From the NCBI GenBank assembly GCA_026874595.1, contig CM049308.1, forward strand, positions 15,376,001-15,440,000: a stretch of DNA of 64,000 bases, given 5' to 3'. Each line of letters opens with the position of its first letter. Position 1 is the first letter of the stretch. Origin of the DNA: Sipunculus nudus. Its lineage: Eukaryota > Annelida > Sipuncula > Golfingiida > Sipunculidae. This document shows, in pieces, positions 23,388 through 35,355 of this stretch. The position numbers and the translations under genes were made by a program. Below the pieces are notes generated by a model that had not been told where the DNA came from, did no database searches, and saw nothing but the letters and a program-made list of their open reading frames with translations.

Positions 23388-23790
23388 ATTAGTTTTACCT
23401 CGTGTTAACACCACCAAAAGTGGTAAACAGTTTTTTCTTTTGTTGTCTGAAATGTATGGAATAGTCTCCCTGCTGATATTAGGGGAAACCCCTGCTTTGA
23501 GCTTTAAAAAAAAAAAAAAATGGCAGTTTGATACTTAAGCGTTTTAGATCATATGCTTACTCTTCTGTGTTTTATTTAAGTCTTTCATGGACTTATTTCT
23601 TATGGGTGATCTCTTATTTTTGTATCTCTACTATATTATTTATTTGCTATTTTTTCATATTCATATATTTGTATTAATGATTCTAGTGATAGTGATCGTT
23701 AATAACTGCCTTTTGCTAATGTTGTACTGTTTGTATACACTGACCTAAATTAAAACTTGTATTGTATTGTATCGTACCTAGAAGACGTAC
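23388..23790 (+). pseudogene. LINE ORF2 C-terminus relic with 3' end (plus strand)
   Basis: LPRVNTTKSGKQFF in one frame is followed, after a frameshift, by WNSLPADIRGNPCFEL (23457-23504) and a poly-A run. This is the usual P-R-x-N-T...G...F...WNSLP-x-x-IR pattern at the end of non-LTR ORF2 proteins. About 250 bases of AT-rich 3' sequence follow, ending in TTGTATTGTATTGTAT, a short-period tail typical of CR1/L2-like elements. Frameshifted and 5'-truncated, so inactive. It lies head-to-head with the relic at 22862-23110. Confidence 0.6.
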
Positions 23791-24700
23791 ACTCTCCCTG
23801 GAAGTAACCCTTGCTGGTTCTACCTCATACTTCTCTCATTATGTAAATACACCCTGAGTTGAACACAACCTGAAAATAAAAAAATACTTTAAAGGTCCAA
23901 CAAATATGGATGTTTATTCATCTCCCTTAATTTTTATACACATGTGATACCTTAAACTTGTAACTTTAAATTTAGATAATTTTTTTTTATTTAAATTCCT
24001 TTCATGGACATTTTTGATTATGATAAAAAAGGTTGCTGGATCAGGATTTAATAATAGTTTCTTACAAGGATGCCAGATGGCACCACATGCTATCAAGTAA
24101 ACATAGCTTGGCCTCTTTCTTGACAATCAGTATTCTTGTTTCTGTGTTTGTATGGCAAACAAGGCATTTCATATAAACATCGCAGATATTTCTTTTTACC
24201 TGAAGATGACTAATTCAATATTTGTAACAACAAAATATCAAATCCAGACACCCCAGACTGTACAAACATTTACTCATCATAACCTTGTTTAAGAAAAGAA
24301 AGTCTTTATTTGTGTTATTGTCTGCCCTACCAAGACATTCATCATGAAATTCTTATATCTCTGCTCAGTATATGACAGATAAAATTGCACAAGCACTCTG
24401 GCATTAGAGAATGAACCATTTGATTAAAAGTTATTGATAGCATAGTTTGCCACTCTCTGACCAATGTTTCATGAATTGATGGCACAGAAGCTCTTAAGTT
24501 TACAACGTTTTATATAAAATTTATATTTCAAAGCACTATCATTGTTAAATTGAAAAAAAAAAAAATCTGACAAAATGTGTCCTTGACCCAGTTACTTCAG
24601 TTAGCATTCTCAACTAAAATATTGTTCCAATCACATTCTTTGTGAGATATTGTGGTTGTTTTCATCTGAAAAATAACTTGGGTACCTAGTTAAGTCACTG
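23791..24700. other. intronic sequence, nothing recognised
   Basis: AT-rich, with short frames only. No repeat family was identified by eye. Confidence 0.35.
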
Positions 24701-24705
24701 ACAGG

Positions 24706-24706
<1 letters not shown>

Positions 24707-24751
<45 letters not shown>

Positions 24752-24956
24752 ATATATCTATATATATATATATATATATATCTATATATCTATATATATA
24801 TACACACACACACATATGTCACAGGCAAAATTAGAATCCAGGCGGATTTAAAATTCGCCTAGGGAAGATTTAAATTTTAATCTCGCCTAGGTGAAATCAA
24901 AATTTCAATCTCGCCTAGGTGGATTTTAAATCCGCCTGGATTCTAATTTCGCCTGT

Positions 24957-25012
<56 letters not shown>
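24707..25012. repeat. TA microsatellite interrupted by a hairpin element
   Basis: Long (TA)n tracts at about 24707-24802 (with a few TATC interruptions and a CACACA stretch) and about 24958-25012 flank a 150-bp palindrome, described separately. Confidence 0.95.
24814..24963. mobile_element. hairpin element, D type (about 150 bp)
   Basis: Near-perfect palindrome from ATATGTCACAGGC to GCCTGTGACATAT. The outer arms share AAATTAGAATCCAGGCGGAT. The centre consists of TCGCCTAGGTG units separated by AAATTT-type palindromes. The ends share ATATGTC with elements A, B and C, and the target is again TA-rich. No coding capacity. Confidence 0.88.
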
Positions 25013-25018
<6 letters not shown>

Positions 25019-26485
25019 ATTGCCATTAAGTGGTGTGCTGATTAATCAATTAAATTGAGGATTGGTCGTTTTCTTTCAAAATTAATTAAATTGATTGCAT
25101 TTTTGCATAATCAATAAAAAAAGTCTGCACATAAACAGAACCTTGCACAGCCAACAATCGTACAATGGGAAGTCCATCTTAGATGCAGGTGGATTGATGG
25201 TTTCATTATTAATAGTGATGTACATGTCATCCAGACTTTCTTCTGGGGTCAGTATTTCAGATACTAGTTTACAGTAGGTTTCAAGGTAGTACAGAGAGTA
25301 CATAGAATAATTGATTAATAATCGATCATCAGTTGTTTATATTGCTCAATCATTTATTATGATTTTAAAACCAATTCCTACCACTGATATATTTATAATA
25401 ATATAAATAATATATATTATAATATTATTAATTGTACATAAATATTTCCAAAACTGATGGGTGCCCCTGGGTGGCACAGATTGTAATAGGGTAACTTGAA
25501 TGTTAGAATGATGTAACCCAGCTCAGGATTACACCTGCTGGCCAAGAGGAGGAACTGTTACCTCAGACGTGATGCTGTATCTTTGGTAATCCAACAAAGT
25601 TTAATTGTCTTTGACTCAGACACACAGTGGAGCTCTTCAGCCCTCAGTGGGTCTGTTATTGTATGCCTTTTTTTTCAAGAAACTTGAAAAAAGGGAATTC
25701 CCATTTGGCATGTGCAAAGAACATTCTCCAGCAGATGGCAGGTACCCATAATGTCATGGTTAACCTGGTTGGAAGCAAACACGGACCCAAATTGAACTTA
25801 AACTAGTGTCTAGTCAAGTGCAGGTCATAGGCTTCTAAAATGTACAATGAGGGGCCAAAGCTTTAGTCAGTAAGATAATAATCAGTATGTCTGACCAGTC
25901 AGGGCCATGGTCTCTTTCCCTGGTAACAGGCTACATGTAGTGAGCTTATTGAAGATGCTACAGGTGTTAACTGACCTGTGGTGCCAGAAAGACAAAACTA
26001 ACAGCCTTGTGCTGACATCTGGTGACATCATGGTTCTACAAACAGTCAGATCAACAAGCATATACTGACATCTAGTGCCCAAATATTGAACTTCAACATT
26101 GAACTTGCTGCAAACAGATAATCTTTATCTACATTCAGAGAACGAATTGATGACATTCTTGACAGTAACATGGGCAGGCACCTTCTCAGAAGTTAATGTC
26201 ACAGATACATATCTACTATTAGTAGTAATAACAATTTCCCATGGACATGCAGTGTCTCTTGAAAATGCAATTAGACTTGCTCACATATAGCTGTTGGGTT
26301 TGGTTTTGTGCTGTATGGGAACAAAATTGTCTCAAGTTTATAAACCCAGCAAGCTGGAAAAAAATAGTATACACATGTTCAATACGGATTTAACATATCA
26401 GCCCCAATTATTTTAAATATAGTGATCACTATCTGAAGTACTGTGTTTATTTTAAAAAAAAACTTTAAAAAAAGAGTATATCATT
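25013..26485. other. intronic sequence, no gene recognised
   Basis: AT-rich on the left, with ATTAATAATCGAT-type palindromic pieces that may be old MITE fragments (25030-25070, 25310-25350). It is more balanced at 25450-26300, where TGACATCTGGTGAC and TGACATCTAGTGCC occur 50 bp apart. No credible exon. Confidence 0.35.
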
Positions 26486-27830
26486 GTATCCGCCAAAACA
26501 GAGTTTTGCGGATACTATGTTTTCAGCTGCACGCCGCCACCGCCGCCGCGTAGTTGTCCGGAGAACTCCTCCGTAACCGCTGGGCGGTATTTTACGAAAC
26601 CCGGGATTATGTTCGGGTCACATGTGAACTGCTGCGCCCCGATTTTGTTTTGACCTCTGACCTTTCCTCTGCGCTCTGCGTCCGTTTGTGCGTCTGTTTC
26701 CACACATAAACCCACATATCTCGGGAACCGTTTGACTGATCAGGAAATTTTTTTTGCACAAATGTAGCCCTTGGGGAGCTTTATAACATTCACAAAAAAT
26801 GGTGGCGCCACCTGCAACCATGTTTGCACAGTGTCCATCTGTTCGTCTGCCTTGGGTTCAAATCACTCATATCTCTGCAGTGACTAGACTAATTCACCTG
26901 GAATTTGGCATGCGTAAACATCCTGGATAGCTTTTCTGATTTTATGACAGGTGGCGCCACCTACATTCACGTTTACGCTGCAGACATCCAAGCTCATATC
27001 TCGGGAACCGTTTGACCGATCAGGAAAATTTTTTTGCACAAATGTAGCCCTTGGAGAGCTTTATAACATGCGCAAAACTGGTGGCGCCACCTACAGCCAT
27101 TTTTGCACAGCTCCTGTCTGTTTGTCTGCCATGGGATAAAATCACTCATATCTCGGCAGTGGTTTGACATATCTGGCTAAAATTTTGCAGGTTTATACAT
27201 CCTCGACAGCTCTCTTGATTTTATGACAGGTGGAGCCACCTGCATTCTAGTTTACGCTGCAGACATCCAAGCTCATATCTCGGGAACCGTTTGACCGATT
27301 GGGCCAAAATTTTGCATGTGTATAGATCTCACATAGCTCTTTATCATATGCAAAACTGGTGGCGCCACCTGCAGCCATTTTTGCACAGCTCCTGTCTGTT
27401 TGTCTGCCATGGGATAAAATCACTCATATCTCGGCAGTGGTTTGACATATCTGGCTAAAATTTTGCAGGTTTATACATCCCCGACAGCTCTCTTGATTTT
27501 ATGACAGGTGGCGCCACCTGCATTCTAGTTTATGCAGCAGACATCCAAGCTCATATCTTGGGAACCGTTTGACCGATTGGGCCAAAGTTTTGCATGTGTA
27601 TAGTTCTCACATAGCTCTTTATCATACGCAAAACTGGTGGCGTCACCTGCAACCTTTTTTGCTCAGCATCCATCTGTTTGTCTGCCACAGGCTAAAATCA
27701 CTCATAAACATGTAGTGGTTTGACTTATCTGCCTTAAATTTTGCATATGTATACAACTTGGACGGCTTTCTGGATTTTGTGGTAGGGGGGGCAACCTACA
27801 TACACAATTTGGCTGCAGACATCCATGCTA
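26486..27830 (-). repeat. hairpin-ended dispersed repeat with 280-bp tandem units, copy 2 (inverted)
   Basis: Begins with the terminal hairpin GTATCCGCCAAAAC-AGA-GTTTTGCGGATAC (26486-26515), then the GC-rich terminal part (26516-26720). Tandem units follow in which ATATCTCGGGAACCGTTTGA recurs near 26716, 26996, 27276 and 27556 (period 280). GGTGGCGCCACC palindromes occur in each unit. It is the reverse complement of 1-1020, with high similarity across the terminal part. The right end decays at about 27780-27830. Confidence 0.9.
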
Positions 27831-29990
27831 ATATGCAACATTTCACTCTATTTCCCCTTGCCACTCAATCCATGCCTCACTTCACCCGTTTCACTCTGAT
27901 ATAGGCAGATACAAGTAGTCGCTTGTTGACTACCTGTATTCTAGTCTTTAAAACATGACACTCTTTGAAATTTTTTACTGCTATGGGTTTACTGATATAT
28001 ACTTAGTGGAGCAATTTTCAAACCCTGTCATACACAGCTAAGTAATTTATTCTTTATGACTAAAAACCATTCTTTACATACAAATATAATACACCAATGA
28101 AATTTCAGTCTGTTTCCCAGTTCTGCTAGTTGCTAACCTGTTATTTCAATCTGACTAAATTAAAACAGCTAATGCTAAATTTCAGTTTCTGTTGGGGGGG
28201 GGGACCTGTTAATTTGTGGATGTTCTGGAACCCTGTAACAGGAGTTGAATATAAGTCATTTGCTCACACACTGCTGACCTGTAAAAGAAGTCTGTTTTCA
28301 ACCCCTACTACTTGCAATTAGTTGATTTTTCTCCAGACAAATGGCAAATGATTTACTTACTGACTGCATACCTGTGAATTTTTAATCTGTTTTTCACCCC
28401 TGCTATTTGCAACTAATTCACTTTTTTTTCCAAAGAAAACAAATATCATTTACTGACTGCTGACATGTGAATTTTTGAGTCTTGTTTTCCACTCCTGCTA
28501 TTCCCAAACTATTGATTTACTCAAGAAGACAAATGTCCTTCAGCTGCGGCAGTAACAACTGTCTTGTTGTAGTCCTGTGTGCTGAAACCCCAAACCAGTG
28601 TGAAGGAACATACGCACCTGTAACCTTACCTCATATATTGAAAAATACAAATCAATAAAGCACATATTGCTGTGGTTTCTGTCAGCCCAGGGCCCTTTAA
28701 ATTTTTTTTCTAGATTTCAGGATGCCAGGTACTTCATTGTAACAATTTTGTTTGTAAAAATATATTTTAGAAATCTCAGGAATTCTTTTTAACTGAAAGG
28801 CAGGATTATAAAAATACTTTTAACTGAATACCTGTAGTTAAATGTGTTTGGCTCAGCTGTAACCTTAATGCCACGCTGAGTTTTGACTTGGTCTCTTAAC
28901 TTTCCATCCCTTTTGTTAGCAGAGTTCAAAATGTAACCATGAAATGTCAAAAGTTCAAACTGTATATGCATATCAAGTCCTGACCTATTGAAATCTCCAA
29001 TTAGGTCACTGTAACCTATTTTTTAACTAAAAAAACATTATTTTGAACTCCTTGAAAGTCTTAATTGGAAGTGAAACCTTTGTGTTCAATGGTTGTTGAA
29101 AAAAATTTTATTTAATCATTATATCATAAAATTAAAATAGTATATATACTATCTATCTAACATACAATTTTCTCTTTGTTACCATAACTTATTTACTATT
29201 TAAAGAAAATTCATACTGTCGATTCAGATAATATATTGTCAACTACAAATTTCATGGTTTTATGTTAAAATAAAAAAGCATATTGTTGGGTATTTGAACT
29301 TGTGGAAATGGGATGCAAATGTTGGCAATTTGTGGTATATTGATATCTACATCTACACATTAAAAGCAAGAACATATACACAGGAAAATCACCTGTGGCT
29401 CAATTATGATGCTTCTAATAACATCAGTCAGTATTGAGCAAACAAGCCTCACCCAGCCTGACACCAGAATTAATCAGCCATGACCGACACGTGCCAGCCT
29501 AGTCATCAGCTCTTAGTTATCGCATCTGATCCTATGACATCTACAGAATATGGAAACTCACTTAATTGGAGGAGAAATTATACAGGACCATCCACAAAAA
29601 AGGGCTTGTAAATTGCGGAAGGGGCCATTAGACAAGAGTTTCAGTCTGCTTTCACTCTGCCAACTAATTGGAGATTTTATTTTTTAATTAGATTTCAGCC
29701 TAAAGGACCAGACAGGAATTTCACTCATCTTAAACTGAGCTGGGCATAATTTGCATATTTGTATTCTGTGATGCATACTTATGGCTCAGATTTATATACA
29801 ACTTTAGGCAATATTTGGAAGGAGTTCCACGTGTTTTAAATTACCAATGTCTCACTTTTATGCACACAACTGTAGTTGGTAATATTACTAATAAGTGTTT
29901 TTTACATTTATTTTCTGGGTAATAACAATTAGCAATATTTGGGGAAATAACAGAATGGACAACAGAATATTTATAATTCAGTACATTTAT
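27831..29990. other. intronic sequence with a short degenerate duplication
   Basis: Between 28120 and 28510 a block with CTGTTTTC(A/C)ACCCCTRCTA-like sequence and TTACTGACTGC recurs about three times at spacings of about 100 bp. The rest is AT-rich and unrecognised. No exon found. Confidence 0.4.
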
Positions 29991-31035
29991 TATCCCCTCG
30001 CAAAGAAGTTGCAGGAGCGGATGTAGTATGTCTGTCTGTCAGTCCACCCAGAGATGGCTTGTGGACAGATTTGAAGCAAAACTGTTTGCTCCAAACCTTT
30101 CATATTTCACATATAGCTCACCCACCGACAGATGAAGAATACTATCCATTTTGAGGCCATGAGATCAAAGGTCAAGGCCATATGACCCACTTCATGAAAA
30201 AGCTTTTGGACCCATATAAAGCCAAAAACCTTCATCTTGCACATATGGCTCACCCACTAACAGATGAAGAACCCTTCATGAAAAAGCTTTTGGACCCATA
30301 TAAAGCCAAAAACCTTCATCTTGCACATATGGCTCACCCACTAACAGATGAAGAACCCTTTCAATTTTGAGGTCATGGGGTCAAAGGTCATTTAAGCCAA
30401 ACCGCTTGACCAAACCTTTCATCTTCCATAAATAGCTGACATACCTATAGATGAAGAACCCTTTAAATTTTGAGGTTATGGGTCTAAGGTTAAAGACCAC
30501 GGGACCCACTTCTTGAAAAAGTTTGTGGACCTATTATAAGCTAAACTGTTGGACAAAAAAATTTCATCATATGGCTCACCCACCCTTAGATGAAAGACCC
30601 TTTCAATTTTAAGGTCATGGGTTAAAGGTTAAAGACACAGGACCCTATTCATGAACAAGTTTGTGGCCCCATTTCAAGCCAAACTGTTGAACCAAAACAT
30701 TTTATCTTTCACATATGCCCCCCCCCCCCCCAATGAAAACCCTATCTATTTTGAGGTCACAGGGTCAAAGGTCAAGGCCATGGGACCCAATTTTTTAAAG
30801 AAATTGTGGGTCCATTTTAAGCCAAACTGTTTGACCAAATTCTTTTACATATGCCCCCCCCCCCCCCTCCCAAATCCACAGATGAAGGACCATATGAATT
30901 TTGAGGTCATGAAGTCAAAGGTCAAATCCACAGGAACCACTTGGAAAAGCTTGTGGACCCATTTAATGTGATTAAAAGTTTAAGCCAAACCATTAGACCA
31001 AAATCTTTAAGCTTTCATATCTGGCTTACCCATCC
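29991..31035 (+). repeat. tandem repeat with GGTCAAAGGTCA units (about 130 bp)
   Basis: Opens with TATCCCCTCGCAAAGAAG and a TCTGTCTGTC stretch, a typical dispersed-repeat head. Units follow that contain CCATTTTGAGGTCATGGG, TCAAAGGTCA, GGACCCA and AAGCCAAACTG. Within it an 84-bp block is perfectly duplicated in tandem (about 30190-30357). Because 84 is divisible by three, the 62-codon frame at 30182-30370 repeats FMKKLLDPYKAKNLHLAHMA; this is a repeat translation, not a protein gene. Poly-C tracts occur at about 30718 and 30855. Confidence 0.85.
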
Positions 31036-31391
31036 AACAATGATAACATGAAAATCAGGAAAATAAAATCTCACCTAATATTTGTGAGTCTACAGTTAAA
31101 TAATTTGTCAGTGATTTGATTGACTTTAAATTTATGTGCATGTTAGCCTTTATGCATGTAACCTTTGTCTTGTGTGTGTATATTTTCAGTACTTATAGTT
31201 GTGCATTGTGTTACAGTTTTTTAAAGTGAGTCACATCTATTTGAAATTTACTGTCTAGACAGGCAGACATAGGAACTAGATTCTGTATAATAACTACGCC
31301 ACACTGTTTCAGTGACTGACCTGTGATCTTGGATATAAAGTAAAAAACCCTCTCACACTATTTTGTCAGAGTCATCAGAGTTATATGCAGT

Positions 31392-31592
31392 AACAGGGGT
31401 GGATCCAGGATTTGGGAAGGGGAGGGCCCAATCCAGGAAGACTAAAAGAAAAACTAAAAAAAGGTCCTCTGGTTGGGAAAGGAGGGGGTCCAGGTCACAA
31501 AATTTGGTTTGAAACCCTAAAATAAAGGTTGTTTCGGCTCACAAAAGGAGAGCTATGGAACCCCTCTCCTCCTTTGGATCCGCCAGTGAGTA
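31392..31592. mobile_element. hAT-like non-autonomous element
   Basis: Imperfect terminal inverted repeats: CAGGGGTGGATCCAGGATT on the left and CTTTGGATCCGCCAGTG on the right. The interior is shared with 2773-2950 (AACCCTAAAATAAAGGTTG and G-rich runs). The flanks share AGTAA (GCAGTAA / AGTAATG), compatible with a decayed 8-bp target duplication. The superfamily is inferred from the ends only. Confidence 0.6.
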
Positions 31593-31619
31593 ATGATATA
31601 TATCATTTTACCAGCCTTA

Positions 31620-33640
31620 AATTGGATGTCTGAATGTCATCAGTCACAGATATTCACTTTGGAAGTCTTGTAATCTCATTGGAACAACAACAAACTGTAA
31701 ATCTAAGTTCATTCCCCAAAAAACATCATTGGTGATTCACAAAATTGACTGTAGATTGCAGTCATCTGAAGTGTAAATTTGTATTGAATTTCCATTGGCT
31801 CTACCTGTTTATGTAAGATGGTAGAAGTGCCATTCTGGTTAGGTTTGTTTATGAGAAGTACAGTGCATGGATGCTTGGGTGAACCAGGTGAAATTTTGAT
31901 GTTTAAACAAAGAGTGATTTATTATAGTTAGCTGTATGTTAATTAAAGAACAGTTGCCAACTGAAAGTAAATTGCTCTTGTGACAAGGTGACTTCCTTAA
32001 ACAGTATACAACAACAAGTGTACAATAATTAATCCTGCCCATATAATACATAGGAATTTGTGTGCCATTGACAAACCAGAACATCACAATAAAGTGCCTA
32101 AATGACACAGGTTAGAATAAGAAAGTAACCATGAAATTTAATTAAACTAGTCTGTTGACAAAGTCAGTTAAAAGGAAATAAAAAATGCGAAGGTCACTTT
32201 ATATACAAATTTATACTGAAGTCAAATAAGTGATTTAAAAGAAATACAGTTATTATACAAAGGGGACCTAAAAAATAAAAAAAAAGAACATAAAGATTGA
32301 GATTGAAGGTTTATAAGTAAGACGAAAATAGTTTTCTGTCAGATTTATAGATACAGATTTAAAGACAGTTGACAACTCAAATAAGCTTAGACTGTGCAAG
32401 TGACATATTTCAAGTCTTTATACATATAAGATCATAGATTTAAGACTAAGCAAGATTCATTAAAGTAAATTAAGAAAACATAGATGACATAGTATGTAGA
32501 CAAGTCTGTCATTATTTTCTTCTCAAACAATATCATTTTTGAGTCCCTGTACTGTTCTATTAATAGTTATTGGAATATAAGGTTGGATTTTAAACTTTCA
32601 CTTTTCAGAAAATCACCAAACTTCCAAACCTAAAAAGAGGACCAGTAGTGAAAATAATCAATATATTAATACAAGAGTTATATATCACAGTCATTTAAAC
32701 TAAGTGCATGTACACAATAATAGATGTAGCAAAAAAAAGCAACACAGTACATTTAATCATTTATCCTCTCTCGGTCTTCAGCATCACTGGTGCCAGACTT
32801 TTATGTTTTAATATATAAGACTAATATATAGATATGTGTCCACAGTGACCCCTGCCAATCATTCCTGATTGATCATCTTATAAAAAATGGTTGATGGCTG
32901 GCCTGGTCTGTAATCCTGACCATTGGGACTTGAATGTTTATTTTAAGCATCACATTTAATTTATTTCTCATTCATCTTGCCCATGTAAAGCACTTAAGTA
33001 TGTGGCCAAAATAATCAACGTTTGATGTCTTTGTGCCAAAGAGTTGTGCTTTTGTTTGCAGTATAATTATGTTAAAATAAAACCCTGCCAATATTATAGG
33101 ATTGAATTTGTTTTATATTCATCTGTTTTGCATCCATGGATAATGTCATCTTGAAATCATAAACCCACTAGCTCCTTATTAGCCAGCCACCAAAGAGTGT
33201 ACAGTTCAAAAATCCTCATTTGATAAAAAACATTGAAGTTAATGTGTCTGTTTCATTACATGTTACACAGTTGTTGTGGCTACATACCAAGCAAGATTTG
33301 GATGACACTTATTTACTTCAGCAATCATTAATGTACCTTAACTATTATAGACTACAGTTGATTTAATTATAGGGCAATGGATTATGATAAAAATAACCAT
33401 AAACTTTAACGGTACTGGTCAATGACAATTAGATTTAAAATATCAATATCCTCTTAAACTAGTTTTTTAACAGTGGCTACAAGAGACTGTATTTCTAGCC
33501 TTAGATGGTTGTCCTGTCATACTGTGGTTTGTCTGTCTTTGCCTTACTTAATGTAATGATTTTCTTTAAAACAATACCAAAGAAAAAACAAATCCTTCAG
33601 TGATGAAAACATTAAGTAAAATAAATGAATCAATTTACCT
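31620..33640. other. intronic sequence, nothing recognised
   Basis: AT-rich unique-looking sequence; frames up to 89 codons without motifs. Confidence 0.35.
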
Positions 33641-33649
33641 TCATTGAAA

Positions 33650-35355
33650 GCTGGGTGGATGTCATTCACTTTCATTAACTACAGGTCACTTCTGGTGATG
33701 TCATTCACTGTACTTAACTGCAGGTCACTTCAGGTGATGTCAGTCACTTCCACTGACTGCAGATCATTTCTGGTGATGTCATTCACTTTCATTAACTACT
33801 GGTCACTTCTGGTGATGTCATTCACTTTCATAAATTACAGGTCACTTCTGGTGATGTCATTCACTTTCATTAACTACTGGTCACTTCTGGTGATGTCATT
33901 CACTTTCATTAACTACCGGTCCATCTGGTGATGTCATTCACTGTACTTAACTGCAGGTCCCTTCTGGTGATGTCAGTCACTTCCACTAACTGCAGGTCAC
34001 TTCTTGTGATGTCATTCACTTTCATTAACCACAGGTCACTTCTTGTGATGTCATTCACTTTCATTAACTACAGGTCACTTCTGGTGATGTCCTCACTTTC
34101 ATTAACTGCAGGTCACTTCTGGTGATGTTAGTCACTTCCACTGACTGCAGGTCATTTCTGGTGATGTCATTCACTTTCATTAACTACAGGTCACTTCTGG
34201 TGATGTCATTCACTTTACTTAACTACAGGTCACTTCTGGTGATGTTATTCACTGTACTTAACTGCAGGTCACTTCTGGTGATGTGAGACACTTCCACTGA
34301 CTGCAGGTCATTTCTGGTGATGTCATTCACTTTACTTAACTACAGGTCAGTTCTGGTGATGTCATTCACTTTCATTAACTACCGGTCACTTCTGGTGATG
34401 TCATTCACTGTACTTAACTGCAGGTCCCTTCTGGTGATGTCAGTCACTTCCACTGACTGCAGGTCACTTCTGGTGATGTCATTCACTGTACTTAACTGCA
34501 GGTCACTTCAGGTGATGTCAGTCACTTCCACTGACTGCAGATCATTTCTGGTGATTTCATTCACTTTCATTAACTACTGGTCACTTCTGGTGATGTCATT
34601 CACTTTCATTAATTACAGGTCACTTCTGGTGATGTCATTCACTTTCATTAACTACTGGTCACTTCTGGTGATGTCATTTACTTTCATTAACTACCGGTCA
34701 CTTCTGGTGATGTCATTCACTGTACTTAACTGCAGGTCCCTTCTGGTGATGTCAGTAACTTCCACTGACTGCAGGTCACTTCTTGTGATGTCATTCACTT
34801 TCATTAACTACAGGTCACTTCTGGTGATGTCCTCACTTTCATTAACTACCGGTCCCTTCTGGTGATGTCAGTAACTTCCACTGACTGCAGGTCACTTCTT
34901 GTGATGTCATTCTCTTTCATTAACTACAGGTCACCTCTGGTGATGTCATTCACTTTATTAACTGCAGGTCATTTCTGGTGATTTCATTCACTCTCATTAA
35001 CTACAGGTCACTTCTGGTGATTTCATTCACTTTGATTTACTACAGGTCACCTGTGGTGAGGCCATTCATTTACATTAACTACAGGTCACTTCTGGTGCAA
35101 CCATTCATCTTCATTAACTACAGGCCACTTTTGGTGAGGCCATTCACTTCCATTGATTAAAGGTGACTGCTGGTTTCCATTGATCACTGGTAACTTTGGT
35201 GACCCATTCACTTCAATTGATAATAAGTCACTTCTGGTGATGCCATTCACTTCCATTTTCTACAGGTCATTTCTGATGAGCCCATTTACTTCTGTTGATT
35301 GTAAATCACTCCTTGAGATGACATTGATCAAAGGTCACTTCTGGTTTTGTCATAT
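33650..35355. repeat. 39-bp minisatellite with higher-order structure
   Basis: Roughly 43 units of 39 bp, each of the form TGATGTCATTCACTTTCATT plus AACTACAGGTCACTTCTGG. Three main unit variants differ in the middle (TTTCATTAACTAC, GTACTTAACTGC, and CAGTCACTTCCACTGACTGC). The variant order from 33710 to about 34000 is repeated almost exactly from 34488 to about 34780, an offset near 20 units. Units at the right end (34980-35350) are more diverged. Because 39 is divisible by three, long frames exist (182 codons at 34317-34865, repeating MSFTFINYRSLLV), but they are consequences of the repeat. Confidence 0.95.

Noticed and set aside
34317-34865. 182-codon ORF as a repetitive protein gene
   Set aside because: It exists only because the minisatellite unit is 39 bp (13 codons). 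Other units break the frame, and there is no start context, signal peptide or splice structure.
33650-35355. CRISPR-like array
   Set aside because: Units are contiguous with no unique spacers, and this is a eukaryotic intron-like setting.
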